Part shown: positions 8,772 to 19,265 of the stretch, in pieces
Layout of the letters: every line of letters starts with the position of its first letter
How positions within the stretch are numbered: the first letter of the stretch is position 1
Assembly (NCBI GenBank): GCA_949498985.1
Contig: CATECQ010000006.1
Span: 1 to 64,000, forward strand
Direction: 5' to 3'
DNA length: 64,000 nucleotides
Source of the DNA: Glaciecola sp. HTCC2999
Lineage (GTDB): Bacteria > Pseudomonadota > Gammaproteobacteria > Enterobacterales > Alteromonadaceae
Notes under the pieces: model-generated
The model's input: only the letters and a program-made list of their open reading frames with translations
Database searches by the model: none
What the model was told of the DNA's origin: nothing
Position numbers and translations under genes: made by a program

Positions 8772-10913
8772 GTGTTAATCCAACAACTTGTGATACCCGT
8801 GTACTTATTCGAAGGCCTACAATCAAAAGTCTCCGCTTATTTAGCAGATGATAAAGTCAATCTGGTTAAAGAGGCGTTCATCTTAGCCAATCATGCTCAT
8901 GAAGGGCAAATGCGCTCTAGTGGCGATCCTTATATTACTCATCCTGTCGCGGTTGCTGGCATATTAGCTGATATGCATTTTGATCATGAAACCATCATGG
9001 CAGCGTTATTACACGACGTCATCGAAGATACTCATTATTCGCAACAAGATTTAGCGGATAGTTTTGGTGATGTGGTTGCAGAGCTTGTTGAGGGTGTTTC
9101 AAAGCTCGATAAGATCAAATTTTCGAACAAAGAAGAAGCGCAAGTCGAAAATTTTCGAAAAATGATGATGGCAATGGTCCAAGATATCCGAGTGATGTTA
9201 ATTAAATTAGCAGACCGTACCCATAATATGCGTACATTAGGTGCGTTAAGACCAGATAAGCGACGACGAATAGCAACTGAAACCTTAGAGATATATGCCC
9301 CAATTGCGCATCGACTCGGGATCCATGAAATGAAAAATGAATTGGAAAATCTTGGGTTTGAAGCCATGTATCCGATGCGACATCGCGCTCTGCGTAGTGC
9401 AGTCAAACAAGCACGCGGTAATCGTAAAGAAATTATTGACAATATTTTTGGTGAAATCCGAGCTCGACTCGAAGAACATGGGCTCGGGGCTGTGGTTACC
9501 GGTCGTGAAAAACACCTCTACTCAATTTATCGTAAAATGCTTAACAAAGAATTAATGTTCAATGAAGTCATGGACATTTATGCATTTCGGTTAGTATTTG
9601 ATACGATTGATGAGTGTTATCGAGCGTTAGGGGCGATGCATGGCTTATATAAGCCGATTGAAAATCGTTTTAAAGATTACATTGCAATCCCAAGGACCAA
9701 TGGTTATCAGTCATTACATACGTCGCTCATTGGTCCTCATGGGATCCCAGTAGAGATTCAAATTCGTACCAAAGAAATGGATATAATGGCGGATAAAGGT
9801 GTTGCTGCGCACTGGTTGTATAAAACGCCAGATGATAAAGATACCTCTTCTCAGCTCAAAGCACGTAAATGGATGCAGTCATTATTAGATTTGCAACAAA
9901 GTGCGAGCTCTTCATTTGAATTTATTGAAAATGTAAAATCAGATTTATTCCCTGATGAGATTTACGTGTTCACGCCTAAAGGTACCATTATCGAATTACC
10001 CACGGGATCATGTGCGGTGGATTTTGCGTATGCTGTTCACTCAGGTGTAGGAAATACGTGTGTGGGGGTGAGAGTTGACCGTCGTAATTACTCATTGTCA
10101 GAGCCGTTAAAAAACGGCCAAACAGTACAGATTATTACGTCTCCAAGGGCCAAGCCCAATGCTAACTGGTTAAATTTTGTAGTAAGTGCACGCGCACGCT
10201 CGAGCATTCGTCAATACTTACGTAAGCAACAAACTAAAGATGCATTAGGCATGGGAACACGTTTATTGTGTCATGCTTTAGGGCAAACCAATTTAGACGA
10301 TGTCGCACCTACTGATATAGCCCGAGTAGTGGAAGAGACTAAGCATGCTAGTTTTGATGCACTACTTGAAGATATTGGTTTAGGCAATGAACTTAGCGCT
10401 ATCGTTGCCAGGCGTTTGATTGGCGATAGTGATACTCTTGCCGATGATAAAATCGATAAAGTCGCTGTCAAGGGCACTGAAGGATTATTGATGCATTACT
10501 CTAAGTGTTGTTATCCGATCCCTGATGATGAAATTGTGGCGATATTGAATCCAGGTAAAGGTATGATGATTCATCAACATGGCTGTACGAATATCCGTAA
10601 ACTGGCAAAAGAAGAACCACAACGAGTATTAGCAATGGAGTGGGGCGATCATGTTGAAGGCGATTTTAAAGTATCTTTAAGAGTTGAACTGATCAATCAC
10701 CAAGGTACCTTAGCCACATTGACCAATGCAATTACCGCGTGTGATTCGAATATTATTAATCTAGTGACTGATGAAAAAGAAAGTAATGTGTATTTTGTTG
10801 ATTTAGAAATTACAACGCGTAATCGTGTTCATTTTGCCGATATTATGCGTAAAATCCGCAATATGGATCAAGTTCAAAAAGTATCGCGACACAGTCAAAA
10901 TAAACTCAATTAA
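8772..10913 (+). CDS. spoT: Bifunctional (p)ppGpp synthase/hydrolase SpoT
   Basis: The enzyme makes and degrades (p)ppGpp. Domains in order: HD hydrolase (about 40-190, [10 protein letters not shown] holding H81-D82), synthetase (about 235-345, with [19 protein letters not shown]), TGS (about 395-455, [12 protein letters not shown]), a helical/zinc-finger region ([12 protein letters not shown]) and a C-terminal ACT domain (about 635-705). The intact HD and the rpoZ neighbour make it SpoT rather than RelA. The start is ambiguous. GTG 8772 has AGGATAAT just upstream, whereas GTG 8799 (VYLFEGL) matches the usual N-terminus of the family but lacks a ribosome site. I use 8772. 713 aa. Confidence 0.96.
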   Translation: MLIQQLVIPVYLFEGLQSKVSAYLADDKVNLVKEAFILANHAHEGQMRSSGDPYITHPVAVAGILADMHFDHETIMAALLHDVIEDTHYSQQDLADSFGDVVAELVEGVSKLDKIKFSNKEEAQVENFRKMMMAMVQDIRVMLIKLADRTHNMRTLGALRPDKRRRIATETLEIYAPIAHRLGIHEMKNELENLGFEAMYPMRHRALRSAVKQARGNRKEIIDNIFGEIRARLEEHGLGAVVTGREKHLYSIYRKMLNKELMFNEVMDIYAFRLVFDTIDECYRALGAMHGLYKPIENRFKDYIAIPRTNGYQSLHTSLIGPHGIPVEIQIRTKEMDIMADKGVAAHWLYKTPDDKDTSSQLKARKWMQSLLDLQQSASSSFEFIENVKSDLFPDEIYVFTPKGTIIELPTGSCAVDFAYAVHSGVGNTCVGVRVDRRNYSLSEPLKNGQTVQIITSPRAKPNANWLNFVVSARARSSIRQYLRKQQTKDALGMGTRLLCHALGQTNLDDVAPTDIARVVEETKHASFDALLEDIGLGNELSAIVARRLIGDSDTLADDKIDKVAVKGTEGLLMHYSKCCYPIPDDEIVAILNPGKGMMIHQHGCTNIRKLAKEEPQRVLAMEWGDHVEGDFKVSLRVELINHQGTLATLTNAITACDSNIINLVTDEKESNVYFVDLEITTRNRVHFADIMRKIRNMDQVQKVSRHSQNKLN

Positions 10914-10933
10914 CTATAATTAGGAAATTTCCC

Positions 10934-11320
10934 ATGACTAAATCTGTCATTCATACAGATAATGCCCCTGAAGCTATTGGTACTTATAATCAAGCGATTA
11001 AGGCGGGCAGCACTGTCTATTTATCAGGTCAAATACCGTTAGTGCCAAGTAGCATGGAAATGGTGTCTGATGATTTTGCAGAGCAAGCACACCAAGTATT
11101 TAAAAATTTAAGTGCAGTATGTGAAGCCGCTGGCGGTGATATTAATGATATGGTGAAAGTGAATATTTTCTTAATTGACTTAGGTCATTTTGCGACAGTA
11201 AATGAAATCATGGCCCAATATTTCAAGACTCCTTATCCCGCAAGAGCTGCTGTTCAAGTTTCCGCATTACCTCGAGCGGCACAAATCGAAATTGATGGCG
11301 TAATGCAATTACCTGAATAG
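10934..11320 (+). CDS. RidA family 2-iminopropanoate/enamine deaminase
   Basis: The 128-aa protein belongs to the YjgF/YER057c/UK114 family, whose RidA members hydrolyse reactive enamine/imine intermediates from PLP enzymes. Characteristic pieces are [26 protein letters not shown], the arginine in [11 protein letters not shown] that binds the substrate carboxylate, and the C-terminal QIEIDGVMQ. Expected to be a trimer in the cytosol. It sits 20 nt after spoT and 8 nt before trmH. Orthology to RidA rather than another subfamily is likely but not proved. Confidence 0.92.
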   Translation: MTKSVIHTDNAPEAIGTYNQAIKAGSTVYLSGQIPLVPSSMEMVSDDFAEQAHQVFKNLSAVCEAAGGDINDMVKVNIFLIDLGHFATVNEIMAQYFKTPYPARAAVQVSALPRAAQIEIDGVMQLPE

Positions 11321-11328
11321 GTGATGGA

Positions 11329-12036
11329 ATGACACCGACGCGTTTTGAGCGCATCAAACAGATGCTCGTCCAGCGACAGACAGATCTGACGGTGCTTATG
11401 GAAGAAGTACATAAACCGCATAATGTAGCGGCCTTGATCCGAAGTTGTGATGCTGTTGGTATCCATGAAGCCCATGTGGTGTGGAACCAAAATTACAGCT
11501 TACGCGTCGGCACATCCTTAGGCGCACATCATTGGGTCGGAATGCACGAACATAGTGACATTCGATCGGCGGTTACGCACCTTAAAGATCAGGGGATGCA
11601 GGTATTAGTCACTCATTTATCGGATCAGGCCGTCGATTTTCGTCAAGTGGACTACACTGCGCCTACTGCAATCATATTAGGCCAAGAAAAATTTGGTGCG
11701 ACGGATGAAGCGATAGCGTTAGCAGATAAAGAAATCATTGTACCGATGGTGGGTATGACCGTTTCACTGAATGTGTCAGTTGCTGCTGCCGTGATTTTAT
11801 ATGAAGCACAGCGACAGCGCGAAGCGGCAGGGATGTATGAAACCATGAGCTTATCGCAGATAGAGTATCAGCGTCAGCTCTTTGCCGGTGGCTATCCTCA
11901 TTTATACAAACAATGTTGTAAGCTGGGTTTAGCACTGCCGCGGATCAATGAGCAAGGTGATATTGAAGCCGACGATGTTTGGTGGAGTGCGGTTCGTCAA
12001 TCCCCCAAGAACACGACTGGGACATTAACCTCTTAA
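11329..12036 (+). CDS. trmH: tRNA (guanosine(18)-2'-O)-methyltransferase
   Basis: This 235-aa SPOUT-class enzyme methylates the 2'-OH of G18 in the tRNA D-loop using SAM. The three SPOUT motifs are visible: HKPHNVAALIRSCDAVG near the N-terminus, IILGQEKFGATDEA in the middle, and VPMVGMTVSLNVSVAAAVIL, which forms the knotted SAM site. The extended C-terminal tail typical of TrmH is present. Conserved position between spoT and recG supports the call. Confidence 0.96.
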   Translation: MTPTRFERIKQMLVQRQTDLTVLMEEVHKPHNVAALIRSCDAVGIHEAHVVWNQNYSLRVGTSLGAHHWVGMHEHSDIRSAVTHLKDQGMQVLVTHLSDQAVDFRQVDYTAPTAIILGQEKFGATDEAIALADKEIIVPMVGMTVSLNVSVAAAVILYEAQRQREAAGMYETMSLSQIEYQRQLFAGGYPHLYKQCCKLGLALPRINEQGDIEADDVWWSAVRQSPKNTTGTLTS

Positions 12037-12048
12037 AAGGAATATTGT

Positions 12049-14136
12049 GTGAGCCAAGGCAGTCCTGCATTAGGTCATCAGCCCATCACTGCGCTAAAAG
12101 GCGTGGGAGTTAAGGTCGCTGAAAAGCTACAAAACTTAGGGTTGCACACAGTCCAAGACGTCCTATTCCATTTGCCACATCGTTACGAAGATCGCACGCA
12201 CATTTATAATATTGTCGATTTATATCATGGGATCCATGCCACGATCCAAGGAGAGGTTATTCAAAGCGATATCGTCTTTGGGCGACGTCGGGCATTGGTT
12301 ATCAAGATTAAAGATGCTTCGGGTGTTATGACCTGTCGATTTTTTTATTTTTCGGCCGCTCAAAAAACGCAATTAGCACCTGGTACCACTATCCGTGCGT
12401 TTGGTGAATACCGCCGGGGTAAGCATGATTTAGAATGCGTTCATCCTGAGTACAAAATAGTCAACCCTAATGATGTGACACCTATGGCTGAAAGCCTAAC
12501 TCCAGTGTATCCAACCACCGAAGGGGTGAAGCAAATTACCTTGCGTAATTTGACTGAGCAGGCGTTAATATCGATGAAACAAGGGGCTCTGGCAGAACTC
12601 ATGCCAGATGGAATGTATGCGCAACAGTTATCTTTAAGTGAGGCGTTACATATTGTGCATCGTCCACCACCTGATGTGTCATTGCATTTATTTGAAGAAG
12701 GTAAACATCCCGCCCAGCAGCGACTCATTTTGGAAGAGCTCATGGCACATCAATGTAGCGTACTGAAAATGCGTGCAAATAATGTATTGCAGCCCGGCTT
12801 TGCGATTGCTCAAGATGAAGCTTTGCAGCAATCATTTTTAAATACGTTACCTTTTTCACCGACCAATGCCCAAGCCCGCGTCGTGCGTGAAATTCAGTAT
12901 GACATGCAACAGCCTTATCCTATGATGCGCCTCGTACAAGGCGATGTCGGTTCGGGTAAAACATTAGTGGCGGCATTAGCTGCACTGAATGTTATTGCAG
13001 CGGGTTACCAGGTGGTACTTATGGCGCCAACTGAATTACTAGCAGAGCAACATGCCCAAAATTTTGCGACTTGGTTATCAGATTTAGATATTCATGTGGG
13101 TTGGCTAGCCGGAAAACTCAAAGGCAAAGCTCGAGAGCAAGTTTTAACCGCATTAGAAAGTGGTGAAATTAATCTATTAGTCGGTACCCATGCGGTCTTC
13201 CAAGAAAAAGTAAAGTATAAGAACCTAGCGATGGTGATTATTGATGAACAGCATCGTTTTGGGGTGCATCAACGGTTGGCATTGCGCGAAAAAGGTGAGC
13301 AACAGGGGCGCTTTCCTCATCAACTAGTCATGACGGCGACCCCAATTCCTCGCACATTAGCCATGACGGCTTATGCGGATTTAAATACGTCAATTATTGA
13401 TGAACTGCCACCCGGACGTACGCCAGTACAGACTATTGTGTTGCCTGCAGCGCGCCGGGAACAAATTATTGCTCGGGTACATAAATCAGTCACTGAAGCA
13501 AATCGTCAAGTATATTGGGTGTGCACCCTGATTGAAGAATCTGAAGTATTACAAAGCCAAGCCGCTGAAGATACCTTTGTCGCATTACGTACGGCACTGC
13601 CAAATTTACGTATAGGCTTAGTTCATGGACGCATGAAGCCTGCTGAGAAACAAACCATCATGGCGCAATTTAAAGCCGCTGAATTGGATGTTTTAGTTGC
13701 AACGACAGTCATTGAAGTTGGGGTGGATGTGCCTAATGCGAGTCTCATGATCATTGAAAATCCAGAGCGTTTGGGCTTAGCACAATTACATCAGTTACGC
13801 GGTCGAGTTGGACGAGGTTCGGTAGAGAGTCATTGTGTTTTGATGTATGACGGCAACCTGTCTAAAACAGCGACCAAACGACTCGGTGTGTTACGTGATT
13901 CGAATGACGGTTTTTATATTGCCCAAATGGATTTAGAAATTCGTGGGCCTGGCGAAATTTTGGGTACAAAACAAACCGGCATTGCCGATCTGAAAATTGC
14001 CGATCTAGTTAGAGATGGGCATTTACTCGAGCAGGTTCAACAGCTCGCTGAGCACTTATTCACTCATCATCCAGCCAATGCTCAAGCCATGATCAATCGA
14101 TGGTTAGGAGCGCGGGAGCAATATACCAATGCCTGA
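12049..14136 (+). CDS. recG: ATP-dependent DNA helicase RecG
   Basis: The helicase remodels stalled forks and branched DNA (Holliday junctions, R-loops). The 695-aa protein has an N-terminal wedge/OB domain (about 60-150, with PHRYEDRT), Walker A GDVGSGKTLVA near residue 300, a DEQH box (IIDEQHRFG) near 400, motif III TATPIPRTLAM, and the helicase C half with LHQLRGRVGRG. The start is GTG 12049, preceded by AAGGAAT at good spacing. Its last 8 nt overlap rsmJ. Confidence 0.97.
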   Translation: MSQGSPALGHQPITALKGVGVKVAEKLQNLGLHTVQDVLFHLPHRYEDRTHIYNIVDLYHGIHATIQGEVIQSDIVFGRRRALVIKIKDASGVMTCRFFYFSAAQKTQLAPGTTIRAFGEYRRGKHDLECVHPEYKIVNPNDVTPMAESLTPVYPTTEGVKQITLRNLTEQALISMKQGALAELMPDGMYAQQLSLSEALHIVHRPPPDVSLHLFEEGKHPAQQRLILEELMAHQCSVLKMRANNVLQPGFAIAQDEALQQSFLNTLPFSPTNAQARVVREIQYDMQQPYPMMRLVQGDVGSGKTLVAALAALNVIAAGYQVVLMAPTELLAEQHAQNFATWLSDLDIHVGWLAGKLKGKAREQVLTALESGEINLLVGTHAVFQEKVKYKNLAMVIIDEQHRFGVHQRLALREKGEQQGRFPHQLVMTATPIPRTLAMTAYADLNTSIIDELPPGRTPVQTIVLPAARREQIIARVHKSVTEANRQVYWVCTLIEESEVLQSQAAEDTFVALRTALPNLRIGLVHGRMKPAEKQTIMAQFKAAELDVLVATTVIEVGVDVPNASLMIIENPERLGLAQLHQLRGRVGRGSVESHCVLMYDGNLSKTATKRLGVLRDSNDGFYIAQMDLEIRGPGEILGTKQTGIADLKIADLVRDGHLLEQVQQLAEHLFTHHPANAQAMINRWLGAREQYTNA

Positions 14137-14992
14137 TGAAAATAATATTCCACTACGCCTGTTAGTCAACGCCCAGCAACAACCATTATCTTTGATTAAA
14201 TTTAATGATGTATTAGTTGAAGTTGATTATCTCAAGGTATTAGCCAGTACCTATGGACTTGAATTTACCGGTTTACCTAAGTTGGCCAGTATTTACGAGT
14301 CATCAGCTCAAGCAACCTTTGGTCAGCATGCGTTAGTCACAATAGATCAAGAAAGCGGTCCCCCTGCAGTGGGTTTAGCTGATTTATCGGATCCCAAACT
14401 TCATCCTTTGTGTGTCGACTTCGCTGCGGATGCGTTGCTGTATCGTAAGGATAAAGGTGGCGGCAAAAATGAAGCGATTGCCAAAGCTGTTGGCGTCAAG
14501 GGGCAATATTATCCGACGGTTGTGGATGCCACTGCTGGACTCGGTACAGATAGCTTTATGCTCGCAGCGTTAGGCTGTGAAGTGACTATGCTAGAACGCA
14601 CAAACCTGGTCTGCGCATTATTACATGATGGGCTAGTTAGGGGGCGGGCAAATCCACAGAGCGTCGATATAGTGCAAAGAATGCGGTTATTGGCAGGGAG
14701 TGCCGTTGCCCGCTTAGCTCAACTAAGGGAAGCTAACATGAGTGTTGATGTAGTCTATCTAGACCCAATGTTTCCGCATAAAAAGAAATCAGCCGCAGTT
14801 AAAAAACCGATGAAGATGTTCCAAGCTTTACTTGGTCATGATGAAGACGCTGATGATTTACTGACACCGGCACTCGCATTGGCAAATAAACGGGTCGTGG
14901 TAAAACGGCCCAGTTCAGCCCCTTTTTTGCAAGACAAAACGCCGAGTATGCAAATCAAGGGCAAGAAGCATCGTTTTGATGTGTATTGGTGA
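14129..14992 (+). CDS. rsmJ: 16S rRNA (guanine(1516)-N(2))-methyltransferase
   Basis: The 287-aa SAM-dependent enzyme modifies G1516 of 16S rRNA. It has the Rossmann signature VVDATAGLGTDSFMLAALGCEVTMLERT at about 131-157 and the catalytic-loop motif VYLDPMFPHKKKSA. The C-terminal KHRFDVYW is diagnostic of the family. It overlaps recG by 8 nt, so translation is likely coupled. It converges on pmbA with 22 nt between. Confidence 0.95.
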   Translation: MPDENNIPLRLLVNAQQQPLSLIKFNDVLVEVDYLKVLASTYGLEFTGLPKLASIYESSAQATFGQHALVTIDQESGPPAVGLADLSDPKLHPLCVDFAADALLYRKDKGGGKNEAIAKAVGVKGQYYPTVVDATAGLGTDSFMLAALGCEVTMLERTNLVCALLHDGLVRGRANPQSVDIVQRMRLLAGSAVARLAQLREANMSVDVVYLDPMFPHKKKSAAVKKPMKMFQALLGHDEDADDLLTPALALANKRVVVKRPSSAPFLQDKTPSMQIKGKKHRFDVYW

Positions 14993-15014
14993 GCGTGTTA
15001 CATAGTTGAAGGGA

Positions 15015-16346
15015 CTAATTCCCAGCAATCTGCATCTCACTAATTAACACTGAACCTGTTTGAATACTGCCGCGTTTTTCGATGTCACCGGCAATGGCTT
15101 CGATATTCATCAACATGGATTTAAGATTACCCGCTATCGTGATTTCATGAACCGGGTATTGGATTACGCCGTTTTCAACCCAAAATCCAGCAGCCCCACG
15201 AGAATAATCGCCTGTAACACCATTGACGCCCTGACCCATGAGTTCAGTCACCAACAGCCCTGTCCCCATTTGTTGTAACAAACTGGCTTGATCTGGCGCA
15301 TTAGTTGAGACATACCAGTTATGAATACCCCCAGCATGACCATTTGTTTCTAAACCCATTTTGCGGGCTGAATAACTCGTTAAAAGGTAATGCTGCAGTA
15401 TCCCGTCGGTAACGATTTGCATATCAGTTGTTTGCACACCTTCATTATCGAAAGGCGAGCTAGCCAAAGCCCGTTTAACATGAGGCTTTTCATCAATAGT
15501 TAACCAATTGGGAAGCACTTGAGTATGAAGTGAATCTAACAAATATGATGATTTACGGAATAAACTGCCACCACTGATAGCCCCTACAAAATGCCCAAAC
15601 AAGCTCGAAGCAATCGTTTTATCAAAGATTACCGGGTATTTACCCGTATTGATTTTACGTGCATCTAGCCGGTCTATCGCATGTTTTGCCGCTTCCCGTC
15701 CAATCGCTTCAGGCTGACCAAGTTCACTCCTTATCCGCGATACTTGATAAGCATAATCACGTTGCATATCAGTATCAGACTCACTTAATACGACACAACT
15801 TAAACTGTAACGGCTACTTGGATAACCGGCAATTAAACCATGAGAGTTTCCATACACACGACAACCAATATTGGCGTTGTAACTGGCGCCATCTGAGTTG
15901 GTAATTTGTTTATCGTAATCTAACGCGGCTTTTTCTGCGGCAAGTGCATCTCGTAAGCCTTGTTCAGTATCTAATTCAATCGGGTGATATAAATCACAGT
16001 CGGGGATCTGAGTCGCGATTTTATCGGCATCTGCAATACCATTGCAGTCATCTTCCCCTGTATGTTTAGCAATTTCGATGGCTTTTTGAACGGTCAGGGA
16101 CAATGCTGCTTTGGATAAATCGGCTGTAGATGCTGAGCCTTTATGACGGCCTACATAGACAGAGATCCCTAAGCCACCATCATTGGTAAATTCAATATTT
16201 TCAACTTCTTGCATACGGGCAGATACGGCGATCCCTTGTACTTTAGACATACTTGCTTCGGCTTCGGTGGCACCTTGAGCTCTGGCCATTGCCAATACAT
16301 CGCTAACGACTTCTTTGATGTCTTCGAGTTGCTGTTTTGTCTGCAT
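15015..16346 (-). CDS. pmbA: TldE/PmbA metalloprotease subunit
   Basis: The protein (443 aa) is the non-metal-binding partner of TldD. Together they form a heterodimeric peptidase that degrades unfolded peptides and matures microcin-type peptides. Family landmarks include AEASMSKVQGIAVSARMQEVENIEFTNDGGLGISVYVGRHKGSAST, YSRGAAGFWVENG and HEITIAGNL. The HExxxH zinc motif found in TldD is absent, as expected. It is transcribed divergently from darP; tldD lies on the far side of darP. Confidence 0.95.
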   Translation of the reverse strand: MQTKQQLEDIKEVVSDVLAMARAQGATEAEASMSKVQGIAVSARMQEVENIEFTNDGGLGISVYVGRHKGSASTADLSKAALSLTVQKAIEIAKHTGEDDCNGIADADKIATQIPDCDLYHPIELDTEQGLRDALAAEKAALDYDKQITNSDGASYNANIGCRVYGNSHGLIAGYPSSRYSLSCVVLSESDTDMQRDYAYQVSRIRSELGQPEAIGREAAKHAIDRLDARKINTGKYPVIFDKTIASSLFGHFVGAISGGSLFRKSSYLLDSLHTQVLPNWLTIDEKPHVKRALASSPFDNEGVQTTDMQIVTDGILQHYLLTSYSARKMGLETNGHAGGIHNWYVSTNAPDQASLLQQMGTGLLVTELMGQGVNGVTGDYSRGAAGFWVENGVIQYPVHEITIAGNLKSMLMNIEAIAGDIEKRGSIQTGSVLISEMQIAGN

Positions 16347-16384
16347 ATGTTAGTTTCACTATCCAAGTTTGGGGTTCCGTTGTT

Positions 16385-16390
16385 ATAATA
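16385..16390 (+). promoter_or_regulatory. Putative -10 element of the darP promoter
   Basis: A perfect TATAAT lies 31 nt upstream of the darP start in the divergent pmbA-darP gap. I cannot find a convincing -35 at 16-18 nt spacing, so this is a tentative call. Confidence 0.35.
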
Positions 16391-16421
16391 GAACCATATT
16401 CAAAAGAAAAAGTTAATTGTT

Positions 16422-16949
16422 ATGTCCCACGATGAATTTACACCCGTACCTGATGAAGATGATGGTTGGGTCAGTAAGACGCAACTCAAACAACAAGCCG
16501 ATGCACTGCATGAAGTGGGCAAAACATTAGTCGGTCTCTCTAACGCAGCGCTTAAAACCATCCCAATGGATGAGGATTTAGCTGATGCTGTTGCACTAGC
16601 GCAACGAATTAACAAGAAAAAAGACGGCTATCGTCGTCAATTACAACTTATTGGTAAAATGTTACGCCAAACTGATGCCGCCCCCATTGAGCATGCAATC
16701 TCACTTCTCAATGCAAAACAACGTCAATCTAATCAAGCATTTCACGCTATTGAAGTCGCGCGTGATGAATTGCTTCAACAAGGCGATGATGCTATTCAAG
16801 GGCTACTTGATCAATATCCTGATCTTGACCGTCAACGCTTACGTCAATTAGTCCGTCAGGCGAAAAAGCAAGCGGAACACAATAAACCACCTAAAGCATC
16901 CCGAGAGATCTTTCAATATCTCAAATCTGTCATGCCGAGCGCTTCGTAA
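16422..16949 (+). CDS. darP: DarP/YjgA, 50S ribosome assembly factor (DUF615)
   Basis: The 175-aa protein is cytosolic and highly charged. The family associates with late 50S assembly intermediates. Recognisable features: the VSKTQLKQQADALHEVGKTLVGL helix, the basic GYRRQLQLIGKMLRQTD segment and the C-terminal RQLVRQAKKQAEHNKPPKASREIFQYLK. The acidic N-terminus is typical. In many gammaproteobacteria yjgA lies beside pmbA, as here. Confidence 0.94.
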   Translation: MSHDEFTPVPDEDDGWVSKTQLKQQADALHEVGKTLVGLSNAALKTIPMDEDLADAVALAQRINKKKDGYRRQLQLIGKMLRQTDAAPIEHAISLLNAKQRQSNQAFHAIEVARDELLQQGDDAIQGLLDQYPDLDRQRLRQLVRQAKKQAEHNKPPKASREIFQYLKSVMPSAS

Positions 16950-16969
16950 AGCGTACTTTCAGTGGGCGC

Positions 16970-18415
16970 TTATTGCGTCCCACCAACAGTAATTTCATCT
17001 ACTTTTAGACTCGGTTGACCCACGCCTACAGGTACACTTTGTCCATCCTTACCACATACACCAACGCCTTTATCTAAGGATAAATCGTTACCAATCATCG
17101 ATATTTTTCCCATGACTTCAGGTCCATTACCAATTAAGGTCGCACCTTTGATCGGGGTAGAGATTTTACCATCTTCAATTAAGTAAGCCTCGGAGGTCGA
17201 GAAAACAAACTTCCCTGAGGTAATATCCACTTGGCCACCACCAAAGTTAGGCGCAAATATCCCTTGTTTGATAGTACTAATAATATCGGCTTGGGTATGC
17301 TCACCACCTAGCATATACGTATTCGTCATACGTGGCATGGGTAAGTGAGCGTATGATTCGCGACGGCCATTACCTGTGGGGGCGACACCCATGAGAGATG
17401 CATTATGCTTATCCTGCATATAGCCTTGCAAGATACCGTCTTCAATTAATGTATTGTATTGTGACGGCGTGCCTTCATCATCAATCGTCATTGAACCGCG
17501 GCGATCAGAAATGGTGCCGTCATCGACCACAGTTACACCTCTAGCAGCCACTTGTTGGCCAATCTTACCTGCAAAAGTCGAAGAACCTTTGCGGTTAAAA
17601 TCACCCTCTAAGCCATGACCTACAGCTTCATGTAATAGTACGCCAGGCCAACCTGCACCTAACACTACTGGCATATTACCTGCTGGAGCATCAACGGCTT
17701 CAAGGTTAACACGTGCCATATGCAACGCATCATCGGCAAGACGTTCATAAAAAGGTTTGCCATTATCATCAGCAACAAAATAATCATACGCAAAACGACC
17801 ACCAGCACCGGAACCACCCCGTTCACGTCGATCTCCTTCTTCAAGTAATACAGAGCAGTTTAAGCGAATCAAAGGCCGACGATCGGTCGCGAAGGTTCCA
17901 TCAGTTGCCGCGATTAACACTTCTTCATACACACCCGTCATACTGACACTCACTTGAGAAGCATTGCTGGCTTGCTCTCTTATGTACTTATCGGTTGCTT
18001 TTAATAGTGCAATTTTTTCAGCATCTTCCATTTGTAGTAACGGATTATCACTCATATATTTGGCATCCGCTGCCAAAGTTGCAAATGGAGTGGTTTTGTT
18101 TGTTACATTTGTTGCAGGGGCGATTGTGCGTGCTGCTTTAGCCGCATCATGTAGAGCTGCGACATTAATATCATCAGAATATGCAAAACCTGTTTTTTCA
18201 CCACTGATTGCTCGGACACCGACACCACGCTCGATGTTGTAACTGCCATTTTTAATAATCCCGTCTTCGAGTACCCAAGTTTCATGCTGTGACGATTGAA
18301 AATATAAGTCTGCAAAATTCACATCATGGGCACATAATAAGCCGAGTGTATCGTTTACTTGTGCTATCGATACCCCAGAGGCGTCGAGTAAATTTGCTTG
18401 AACTGATGCAGTCAC
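16970..18415 (-). CDS. tldD: TldD metalloprotease subunit
   Basis: This 481-aa protein is the catalytic, zinc-binding half of the TldD/TldE protease. The metal site [16 protein letters not shown] (an HExxxH motif) lies near residue 264. The conserved [25 protein letters not shown] and the C-terminal glycine-rich [32 protein letters not shown] are intact. It ends the long minus-strand run that starts at yajR and is 8 nt from nit2. It converges on darP with about 20 nt between. Confidence 0.97.
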   Translation of the reverse strand: MTASVQANLLDASGVSIAQVNDTLGLLCAHDVNFADLYFQSSQHETWVLEDGIIKNGSYNIERGVGVRAISGEKTGFAYSDDINVAALHDAAKAARTIAPATNVTNKTTPFATLAADAKYMSDNPLLQMEDAEKIALLKATDKYIREQASNASQVSVSMTGVYEEVLIAATDGTFATDRRPLIRLNCSVLLEEGDRRERGGSGAGGRFAYDYFVADDNGKPFYERLADDALHMARVNLEAVDAPAGNMPVVLGAGWPGVLLHEAVGHGLEGDFNRKGSSTFAGKIGQQVAARGVTVVDDGTISDRRGSMTIDDEGTPSQYNTLIEDGILQGYMQDKHNASLMGVAPTGNGRRESYAHLPMPRMTNTYMLGGEHTQADIISTIKQGIFAPNFGGGQVDITSGKFVFSTSEAYLIEDGKISTPIKGATLIGNGPEVMGKISMIGNDLSLDKGVGVCGKDGQSVPVGVGQPSLKVDEITVGGTQ

Positions 18416-18423
18416 ATGTTCTC

Positions 18424-19263
18424 CTAAAAAAATTGTCTGTGTTGTTGCACATTCAGTGCACTTCTTATCTCATCATGCCTGTTGGGATCACTTTTAGCAA
18501 TCACAAATCCGGCACCTGTTTCAATAATATCAAGGACATCACCCCAAGGGGAATAAATGGCGGAATGTCCGTAAGTATGCCGACCGTTGGGATGGGTCCC
18601 ACCTTGATTAGCCGCAATGACATAGCATTGATATTCGATAGCACGAGCAGCAAGCAAATGATGCCAATGCGCTTGTCCTGTTTGATACGTAAACGCCGCT
18701 GGCACGACCAAGTAATCGATGGGCTGTTCTTTAACCATGGCATTAAATAAAGTCGAGAATCGAATATCATAACAAATACATACGCCAATACGTCCAAACT
18801 CAGTGTCTAAAACAACGACATCATCACCTGGCATTGTCGTAGCCGATTCTTTATAGGTACCTGTACTATCATTAATACTGACATCAAAAAGATGAATTTT
18901 ATCATATTGGTCAACTAAATCGCCAAAGGGGTCAAAGCACCAAGCCGTGGCGAACATTTTATTGATGTCAGGAGAGGGGGTCGGCACTGAGCCGGCCACT
19001 AACCAAATACGATAAGTGTTAGCAATATCAGATAGTTGATCATGTAATAACTGTTGGTTAGCTTCTGTAAGTAATTCTAGAGCTGCTTTGTCTTGCCCTC
19101 CAAAAAAGGCAAAACATTCCGGAAGCACTACCAACGTGGGATATTCATCTATCCAATCGGTTTGTGCCTGTTCGATTTGTTTAATGACTTGTTCAAAATT
19201 ATCATCGATGTCCGGCGATGACACTAACTGAATAGCGACAAGATTAATGGGTTTATTTGTCAT
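18424..19263 (-). CDS. Carbon-nitrogen hydrolase, Nit2-type deaminated glutathione amidase
   Basis: This 279-aa nitrilase-superfamily enzyme carries the Glu-Lys-Cys triad: E49 in VLPECF, K122 in YDKIHLFDV and C164 in [10 protein letters not shown]. The branch containing bacterial YbeM/Nit1 proteins clears deaminated glutathione, a metabolite-repair role. The position between yhdP and tldD is conserved across Vibrionales and Alteromonadales. Substrate is assigned by family only. Confidence 0.9.
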   Translation of the reverse strand: MTNKPINLVAIQLVSSPDIDDNFEQVIKQIEQAQTDWIDEYPTLVVLPECFAFFGGQDKAALELLTEANQQLLHDQLSDIANTYRIWLVAGSVPTPSPDINKMFATAWCFDPFGDLVDQYDKIHLFDVSINDSTGTYKESATTMPGDDVVVLDTEFGRIGVCICYDIRFSTLFNAMVKEQPIDYLVVPAAFTYQTGQAHWHHLLAARAIEYQCYVIAANQGGTHPNGRHTYGHSAIYSPWGDVLDIIETGAGFVIAKSDPNRHDEIRSALNVQQHRQFF

Positions 19264-19265
19264 GA

